Assembly: GCF_030345075.1 (NCBI RefSeq)
Contig: NZ_CP128361.1
Coordinates: 2,356,001-2,420,000, forward strand
Length of the DNA stretch: 64,000 nt
Source: Solwaraspora sp. WMMA2065
Lineage (GTDB): Bacteria > Actinomycetota > Actinomycetes > Mycobacteriales > Micromonosporaceae
Direction of reading: 5' to 3'
The translations under genes and the position numbers were made by a program. This document shows, piece after piece, positions 58,502 to 64,000 of this stretch (the first letter of the stretch is position 1; each line of letters starts with the position of its first letter). A model generated the notes under the pieces. The model saw only the letters and a list, made by a program, of their open reading frames with translations. It was not told the origin of the DNA and searched no databases.

Positions 58502-59692
58502 TCACTCGCGACCAGCGCCGGTGGTGATCAGCAGCGGAACGGCCATCTCGACCTCGGTCACTCCACCGTGGAAGCCGACCAACGCGGAGCCGACCGGATC
58601 GGTCCGGGTGGCCACCACGACGAACCGGTCCTGACAGATCACCACGACGTCGCCGATCCGGCCCAGATGCCCCGACGGCACCGGGCCGAACCAGCCTTCG
58701 GCGATCAGCTCGTCCCGCTCGGCCACCCGGGCCGCCGGGCCGAGGACGGCCCGCCACCCGGCGATGACGTCGCCCACCGCGCCCGGCACCGGGTGCAGGT
58801 AGCGGGCGCGGGGCTCCCCGGCGACCACCCGCACGCCGGCCCGCAGCCGGGGGTCGGTGTCCAGGTCGAACCGGTGTCGCGGGTCGGCCGGCACGTTCAG
58901 CTGACCGTGGTCGGCGGTCACCAGCAGCGCCGCGTCCCGGGGCAGCCCGCCCAGCACCCGGTCCAGCAGCCGGTCCAGGTCGGCGGCGGCGGCCCGCCAG
59001 GGCGGGGAACCGACCCCGGACAGGTGGCCGTGCCGGTCCAGGTCGGGATGGTAGCCGGAGACCAGCACCGGAGCGTCGCCGGCGGTGACCGCGTCGAGCA
59101 GCCCGGCGGCGAGGGCGTCGGCGTCGGCCGCGCCCCGGTACGCGCCGCCCCGGTTGGCGGCGACCGTCAGCCCGCTGCCGGCGAACTCGGGCCGGCTGAC
59201 CACGGTGACCGTCACCCCGGCGGCCGCCGCCCGTTCCAGCTGGGTCGGCACCGGCTGCCACCGCCGCGGGTCCGGGTCGTCGCGCCAGTCGACGTGGTTG
59301 AGTACCCGGTCGGTGCCGGGCACCAGGCTGCGGAAGCCGAGCACCCCGTGCGCCCCCGGCGCGGCACCGGTGCCGAAGCTGACCAGGCTGGTCGGTGTGG
59401 TGGACGGGAAGCCGGTGGTGAGCCGCCGCGCGTACCGGCCGGCGGAGAGCGCGGCCAGCGTCGGAGCGTGTTCGCCGGCGGCCGGCAGCTGGTGCCAGCC
59501 GAGCCCGTCGACCAGCAGCACCACGACGCGCCGCACCCCGGCGAGCGGCCCGGCGAGGCCGAGTACGTCGTCCGCGCCGGGCACCCCGAGCACCGCCAGC
59601 ACGCTGGGCAGCACGTCGGCGAGGCTGGCCGCGCCGTACTCCGGGCGCACCGGGCGCAGCAGCTCCGCAGCCGGCGGGTCCGCCGCTGTCAC
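58502..59692 (-). CDS. Type I phosphodiesterase / nucleotide pyrophosphatase family protein
   Basis: A 396-residue alkaline-phosphatase-superfamily enzyme. The metal ligands and nucleophile are visible: Asp in VVVLLVDGLGWHQL, Thr nucleophile in GFPSTTPTSLVSFGTG, HPDLDRHGH, TADHGQLNVP, and a late His in GFHGGVTEVE. No signal peptide or TM is seen, so it is probably cytoplasmic. The substrate is not predictable. It overlaps the methyltransferase upstream by four bases. Confidence 0.88.
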   Translation of the reverse strand: MTAADPPAAELLRPVRPEYGAASLADVLPSVLAVLGVPGADDVLGLAGPLAGVRRVVVLLVDGLGWHQLPAAGEHAPTLAALSAGRYARRLTTGFPSTTPTSLVSFGTGAAPGAHGVLGFRSLVPGTDRVLNHVDWRDDPDPRRWQPVPTQLERAAAAGVTVTVVSRPEFAGSGLTVAANRGGAYRGAADADALAAGLLDAVTAGDAPVLVSGYHPDLDRHGHLSGVGSPPWRAAAADLDRLLDRVLGGLPRDAALLVTADHGQLNVPADPRHRFDLDTDPRLRAGVRVVAGEPRARYLHPVPGAVGDVIAGWRAVLGPAARVAERDELIAEGWFGPVPSGHLGRIGDVVVICQDRFVVVATRTDPVGSALVGFHGGVTEVEMAVPLLITTGAGRE

Positions 59693-60435
59693 AGCGGACG
59701 CCGGGCGAACAGGTGCAGCTGGGTGGCGAGGTCCCGGTACGGCGGCTGGGCGGCGACGGCGAGCTCCAGGGCGAGCAGGGCCTGCGGGTCACCCTCGGCG
59801 ACGGCCGCCGGCAGCAGGTCGGACAGTACGCGTACCCCGTGGATCTGCTCGACCCGCAGCCCGGCGGCGGCGAGCAGATCGACGGCGCGGTCGGCGTCGT
59901 AACGGCGGCGCAGCGTGTCCCGCGCGCCGGCGGTGCCCTGTGGGTCGGCGAGCAGTGCGGCGGCGAGGTCGAGATGTCCGTTGACCGCGCGGGCCAGCAC
60001 CGCTGCGGCGCGGCCGGCCACCAGTACGCTGGCCGCCCCGCCCGGCCGCAGCACCGTGGCCAGCGACTCCACCACCCGGGCCGGCTCGTCGACCACCTCC
60101 AGTACCGCGTGGCAGAGCACCAGGTCGGCGCTGGCCGGCGCGATCAGCTCGCCGAGCGCGTCGCCGTCGCCCTGGGTGGCGGTGATCCGGTCGGCGACCC
60201 CGGCGTCGGCGGCCCGTCGGGTGAGCGCGGCCAGCGCGTCGGGGCTGGCGTCGACCACGGTCACCTGGTGTCCTGCTTCGGCCAACGGCACCGCGAAGCC
60301 ACCGGTGCCGCCGCCGACGTCGACCACGGTGAGCCTGCGGCCGGGCTGCCGGTCCAGCTCGTGACGCAGGACGGACCAGACCACGGCGGTTCGCGGGCCG
60401 GCCGCCTGGCCGGCCGGGATGTGTGTCGGTTCCAC
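59689..60435 (-). CDS. SAM-dependent methyltransferase (class I)
   Basis: A 248-residue Rossmann methyltransferase. Motif I is VVDVGGGTGGFAVPLAEAG, the acidic loop VTVVDASPDAL, and motif IV DLVLCHAVLEVVDEP. The C-terminal part resembles CmoM/SmtA-type tRNA methyltransferases (YDADRAVDLLAAAGLRVEQI), but the substrate is unknown. GTG 60435 (EPTHIPAGQAAG) was preferred to a start at 60468 because the N terminus then matches the family; neither has a strong ribosome site. It is coupled to the phosphodiesterase. Confidence 0.85.
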   Translation of the reverse strand: MEPTHIPAGQAAGPRTAVVWSVLRHELDRQPGRRLTVVDVGGGTGGFAVPLAEAGHQVTVVDASPDALAALTRRAADAGVADRITATQGDGDALGELIAPASADLVLCHAVLEVVDEPARVVESLATVLRPGGAASVLVAGRAAAVLARAVNGHLDLAAALLADPQGTAGARDTLRRRYDADRAVDLLAAAGLRVEQIHGVRVLSDLLPAAVAEGDPQALLALELAVAAQPPYRDLATQLHLFARRPL

Positions 60436-60557
60436 CCGCGCGAGCCTATCGGCCCGGCCCGGTCCCACTCGGTCCGGTGCGGCCCGGTGCGGCCCGGTGC
60501 GGCCCGGGGCGGCCGATTCCGGGGCGGCGCTCGTCGCCGGGCGGCGGTACTCCGCGA

Positions 60558-60587
60558 TTGACGGTATATCGCACTACGAAGTAGTCT
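60558..60587 (+). promoter_or_regulatory. padR promoter and operator
   Basis: TTGACG (60558-60563), an 18-base spacer and TAGTCT (60582-60587) form a good promoter whose start would fall at the GTG at 60595, so the mRNA is probably leaderless. A perfect dyad ACTAC-GAA-GTAGT (60573-60585) covers the spacer end and the -10, the expected position of a PadR autorepression site. Confidence 0.7.
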
Positions 60588-60594
60588 GCGAAGC

Positions 60595-60927
60595 GTGGAT
60601 ACCACCCAGCTTCTCAAAGGGGTGCTCGATCTGGCCGTCCTCGCTGTGCTGCAGCACGAGGACGGCTACGGCTACGACATCCTGCGGCGACTACGCACCG
60701 CCGGGCTGACCGAGGTCGGCGACGCCTCGGTGTACGGCACGCTGCGCCGGCTGTTCCAGGCCGGTCTGCTCACCACCTACGTGGTCCCGTCCGAGGAGGG
60801 CCCGCACCGCAAGTACTACTCACTCAACGGCGCCGGGCGTGACCAGTTGACCCGCTCCGGCAAGACCTGGCGCGGCTTCGCCACGACGATGGACAACCTA
60901 CTTGACGATCGGGGGGTGGCGGCGTGA
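60595..60927 (+). CDS. PadR-family winged-helix regulator
   Basis: A 110-residue PadR of the short type. LLKGVLDLAVLAVLQHEDGY, GYDILRRL, VYGTLRRLFQAGLLTTY and GPHRKYYSLNGAGRDQL are the family motifs. It overlaps the next gene by four bases (GTGA), and that gene carries a HAAS domain, the known partner type for PadR. It likely represses its own operon in response to a signal at the membrane or a drug. Confidence 0.94.
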   Translation: MDTTQLLKGVLDLAVLAVLQHEDGYGYDILRRLRTAGLTEVGDASVYGTLRRLFQAGLLTTYVVPSEEGPHRKYYSLNGAGRDQLTRSGKTWRGFATTMDNLLDDRGVAA

Positions 60928-61901
60928 ACGCCGCGACGCAGGCTGAGATCACGCACTACGTCGAGCAGGTCCGGTCCGCGCTGGCCGACCTGCCCGGCCC
61001 GGTCCGCGACGAACTGCTGGAAGACCTGCCCGAGCACCTCGCCGAGGTGCTCGCCGAAGGCGACGGCACGCTGGTCGACCGGCTCGGCGACCCGACGGAG
61101 TACGCCGCCGAACTGCGCGCCAGCGCCGCACTGGACGCCCCGGCGTCGCCGCCGGGGATCGGCCACCGGGCGGCTGCCGCCTGGCAGGCCACCCGCCACC
61201 GGCTGGGCCGGATCGACCGCCGGGTCGGCCCAGTCCTCGCTCACGGCACCGCCAGCGAGTTCCTGCGGTCGCTGCGCCCCGGCTGGTGGGTACTGCGCGG
61301 CTACCTCGCCGCGATGCTCCTCACCCACCTGGTCTTCGGAGGGATCTCCTCGCCGCTGCCCACCCCCGATGGCAGCGTCCCGGCCGGGCTGCTACTTCTC
61401 ACCGTGGCCGTGACCGGCTCGGTCTGGCTCGGCCGCCGAGGACTACGACTGACCCGACGGCCACGGCTGGTGGTGACTGGCGCCACCGCCCTGGCGCTCG
61501 TTGGGTTCGCCTCGTACTTCCTGTTCGGCCTTGGATCAACGTCAGAAGGTCCGCTCGTCGTGATGGAGTCGAACGGCGGCGCGGCCTACCTCGCTCCCCC
61601 GTTGCCGGCTCCGCTGGACGTGTATGTCTACGACAGTCAGGGACAGTTGGTGGAGGGTGCCCGGCTGTTCGACGAGAACGGCGAGCCGATCGTTCTCGGC
61701 TACCCGGACTGGTGCGAGTTGACGGACCTGGAACGATTGCGGATCGGGCAGGGCATTCTCCGCATGGGCGACCGGTTTACCTTGCACGACTCGAACGTGG
61801 AGTACCTCTACCCGCTCTGTCCCGAGCGGAACCCGTTCCAACTGCCGGCCCTGAACCCGAGCCCCGACACCACCCCGGCACCCGACCCGTCGCCGAGCTG
61901 A
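60924..61901 (+). CDS. HAAS-domain membrane protein paired with PadR
   Basis: A 325-residue protein. The N-terminal HAAS/DUF1700-like helical domain (1-70, HYVEQVRSALADLPGPVRDE) has LEDLPEHLAEV. Three TM segments follow (about 127-146, 153-170, 185-205), then a unique extracytoplasmic domain of about 105 residues with YLAPPLPAPLDVYVYDSQGQ and two Cys that could pair. Such proteins are thought to signal to the adjacent PadR. The extracellular part has no recognised family. It converges on dnaE2 with 21 bp between. Confidence 0.85.
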   Translation: MNAATQAEITHYVEQVRSALADLPGPVRDELLEDLPEHLAEVLAEGDGTLVDRLGDPTEYAAELRASAALDAPASPPGIGHRAAAAWQATRHRLGRIDRRVGPVLAHGTASEFLRSLRPGWWVLRGYLAAMLLTHLVFGGISSPLPTPDGSVPAGLLLLTVAVTGSVWLGRRGLRLTRRPRLVVTGATALALVGFASYFLFGLGSTSEGPLVVMESNGGAAYLAPPLPAPLDVYVYDSQGQLVEGARLFDENGEPIVLGYPDWCELTDLERLRIGQGILRMGDRFTLHDSNVEYLYPLCPERNPFQLPALNPSPDTTPAPDPSPS

Positions 61902-61922
61902 TCTGCGGCATCGGCTGTGTAT

Positions 61923-64000
61923 TCAGCGGAAGTCCCGGGACGTCGGACTGACCGGGGTGGTCACCGCGTCCAGCCGGTCGGCGACCAGGTTGATCACCCC
62001 TTCGGCCTTCTCCAGCCGGCCCCGCACCAGCAGCGCCGCGCTGGACCGGGCCACCGTCCGGTAGCGCTGCCACAGCCCGGGTGAGCAGGTCACGTTGAGC
62101 ATCCCGGTCTCGTCCTCCAGGTTCACGAACGTCACCCCACCGGCGGTCGCCGGGCGCTGCCGGTGGGTGACGATACCGCCGACCCGGACCCGGGTGCCGG
62201 CCTCGACCCGACCCAGGGCGGCGATCGGCACCGCCCCGGCGGCGGCCAGCCGGTCCCGGACGAACCGCACCGGATGATTCTCCGGCGACAGCCCGGTGGC
62301 CCACACGTCGGCCATCAACGCGTCGACCTCCTCCAGACCGGGCAGGGCCGGCGCCGCGACCCCGACGGCGACACCCGGCAGCCGGTCGGCGCGTTCCTGC
62401 GCGGCCGCCCCGGCCCCCCACAGCGCCTGCCGACGGGTCAGCCCGAAACAGGCGAACGCGTCGGCGGTGGCCAGCGCCTCCAGCTGGGCAGCGGTCAGCC
62501 CGACCCGGCGGGCCAGGTCCGGCATGTCCCGGTACGGCCCGTGCGCGGCCCGCTCGGCCTCGATCCGCTCGGCCAGGTCGTCGCCGATGCTCCGGACCGC
62601 CGACAGGCCGAGGCGCACCTGCGGGCCGCCGACCCCCCACTGGTGCGGCGGCTCCCCCGGCGCGCCACCCCACCGGGTACGGGCGTCGACGACCAGGGTG
62701 GCCGCCGCGCCGCTGGCGTTGACGTCCGGCCGGTGCACCCGTACCCCGTGCCGGCGGGCGTCGTCCACCAGGGTCTGCGGCGAGTAGAACCCCATCGGCT
62801 GGGCGTTGAGCAGCGCGGCCAGGAACGGTGCCGGGTGGTAACGCTTGAGCCAGGCACTGGCGTACACCAGGTAGGCGAAGCTCATCGCGTGGCTCTCCGG
62901 GAACCCGAAGCTGGCGAACGCGCTCAGCTTCACGTACAGGTCGTCGGCCAGTTCACCGGTGATGCCCCGGCCGGCCATTCCGGCGTACAGCCGGTCGCGG
63001 ATCGCGGCCATCCGAGACGCCGACCGTTTCGACCCCATCGCCCGGCGCAGCTGGTCGGCGCCGGCGGCGTCGAAGCCGGCCAGGTCGATCGCCAACTGCA
63101 TCAGCTGCTCCTGGAACAGCGGCACCCCGAGGGTCTTCTCCAACGCGTTGCGCATCAGCGGATGCGGGTAGGTCACCGGGTCCTGGCCGTTGCGCCGGCG
63201 GATGTACGGGTGCACCGAGCCGCCCTGGATCGGGCCGGGCCGGATCAACGCCACCTCGACGACCAGGTCGTAGAAGCAGGTCGGTTTCAGCCGGGGCAGG
63301 GTGGCCATCTGGGCGCGGCTCTCCACCTGGAACACCCCGACCGAGTCGGCCCGGCACAGCATCGCGTACACCTCGGGGTCGTCCAGCGACATGGCGCTCA
63401 GGTCCAGTTCGGAGCCGATCAGGTCGTGCGCGTCGTGCAGCGCGGTGAGCATGCCGAGCCCGAGCAGGTCGAACTTGACCAGGCCGACGCTGGCGCAGTC
63501 GTCCTTGTCCCACTGCAGCACGGTGCGCCCCGGCATCCGGGCCCACTCCACCGGGCACACCTCGATCACCGGCCGGTCGCAGATCACCATGCCGCCGGAG
63601 TGGACGCCCAGATGCCGGGGGAAGGTCTGCAGTTCGTCGGCGTACGCCACCACCTGCGCCGGAATGTCCTCCCCGGCCGCCGCGACCGCGCCGTAGTGGT
63701 CGATCTGTTTGCTCCAGGCGTCCTGCTGGCCGGGCGAGAACCCGAACGCGCGGGCCACGTCGCGCACCGCCGACCGGGGCCGGTACGAGATCACGTTGGC
63801 CACCTGGGCGGTGTGTTCCCGGCCGTAGCGGCGGTACACGTACTGGATGACCTCCTCGCGGCGGCCGGACTCGATGTCGACGTCGATGTCCGGCGGGCCG
63901 TCGCGTTCCGGGGCGAGGAACCGTTCGAACAGCAGCTGGTGGCGGACCGCGTCGACGTTGGTGATCCGCAGCGCGTAGCAGACCGCCGAGTTGGCCGCCG
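61923..64000 (-). CDS. dnaE2: Error-prone DNA polymerase DnaE2, 3' part
   Basis: This is the alternative alpha subunit used in damage-induced mutagenesis with ImuA'/ImuB. About 692 residues are visible; the N-terminal PHP domain lies beyond the right edge. The polymerase active-site motif appears as GPPDIDVDIESGRREEVIQY, and then VANVISYRPRSAVRDVARAF, GVHSGGMVICDRP, RPGPIQGGSVHPYIRRRNG and the C-terminal OB fold with GGIVTHRQRPATAGGVTF follow. GPIQGGSVHPY is the DnaE2-type variant of the DnaE1 motif. No imuB or lexA is inside the window. Confidence 0.95.
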   Translation of the reverse strand, partial: AANSAVCYALRITNVDAVRHQLLFERFLAPERDGPPDIDVDIESGRREEVIQYVYRRYGREHTAQVANVISYRPRSAVRDVARAFGFSPGQQDAWSKQIDHYGAVAAAGEDIPAQVVAYADELQTFPRHLGVHSGGMVICDRPVIEVCPVEWARMPGRTVLQWDKDDCASVGLVKFDLLGLGMLTALHDAHDLIGSELDLSAMSLDDPEVYAMLCRADSVGVFQVESRAQMATLPRLKPTCFYDLVVEVALIRPGPIQGGSVHPYIRRRNGQDPVTYPHPLMRNALEKTLGVPLFQEQLMQLAIDLAGFDAAGADQLRRAMGSKRSASRMAAIRDRLYAGMAGRGITGELADDLYVKLSAFASFGFPESHAMSFAYLVYASAWLKRYHPAPFLAALLNAQPMGFYSPQTLVDDARRHGVRVHRPDVNASGAAATLVVDARTRWGGAPGEPPHQWGVGGPQVRLGLSAVRSIGDDLAERIEAERAAHGPYRDMPDLARRVGLTAAQLEALATADAFACFGLTRRQALWGAGAAAQERADRLPGVAVGVAAPALPGLEEVDALMADVWATGLSPENHPVRFVRDRLAAAGAVPIAALGRVEAGTRVRVGGIVTHRQRPATAGGVTFVNLEDETGMLNVTCSPGLWQRYRTVARSSAALLVRGRLEKAEGVINLVADRLDAVTTPVSPTSRDFR

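Overview
The window is high-GC actinobacterial chromosome, about 70 percent G+C by eye, with G/C-rich third codon positions, many GTG starts and dense ATGA/GTGA stop-start overlaps. Three things point to Micromonosporaceae (Micromonospora or a close relative): the division and cell wall (dcw) cluster with sepF and divIVA (wag31), a DAP-type MurE, and an AftA-like arabinosyltransferase, since the family has arabinose in its wall. This assignment is inference; no rRNA gene is present. I saw no IS element, phage, CRISPR array or tRNA. This is core genome, and the novelty lies in regulation and gene-order details.

Layout. 1-3462 (-): histidine genes hisD-hisC-hisB-small membrane ORF-hisH (hisH cut by the window edge). 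3550-10297: a Lon-substrate-binding-domain protein, a DUF2567-like membrane protein, replicative dnaE1 and an AftA-like membrane glycosyltransferase. 10325-15500 (-): TraR/DksA, lspA, rluD, a one-TM secreted-domain protein and a proline-rich ParA/MinD-type ATPase. 15774-35266 (-): a DUF167 protein, a small membrane protein with a Cys/His cluster, divIVA, yggT, sepF, yggS, ftsZ, ftsQ, murC, murG, ftsW, mraY, murF, murE, ftsI, ftsL, rsmH and mraZ. murD is absent from its usual place between mraY and ftsW. 35616-38205 (-): an SF1 helicase gene broken by one frameshift. 38275-42357: murT-gatD-VTT membrane protein, then an NmrA-like reductase facing an HxlR regulator.

42418-52293 (-): leuS, preceded by what looks like a complete leucine attenuator (leader peptide [12 protein letters not shown] plus intrinsic terminator); the Mrp/Mnh antiporter operon A-C-D-E-F-G; and a membrane-linked universal stress protein. 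52737-58219: a MoxR-DUF58-transglutaminase operon, and DUF3040 convergent with it. 58502-64000: a type I phosphodiesterase and methyltransferase pair, a PadR regulator with a HAAS-domain membrane protein, and the 3' part of dnaE2.

How it fits together. The central 20 kb builds lipid II and the divisome. MurT-GatD amidates lipid II, and MraZ probably autoregulates the cluster through three 10-bp-phased GTGG repeats lying on its promoter. ftsZ has its own promoter with a 31-bp dyad that could be a site for a MerR-type activator such as FtsR. Several genes (hisD, the Lon-domain gene, the AftA-like gene, murT, padR, the leu leader) have a TAnnnT box 6-7 nt before the start codon and appear to be leaderless.
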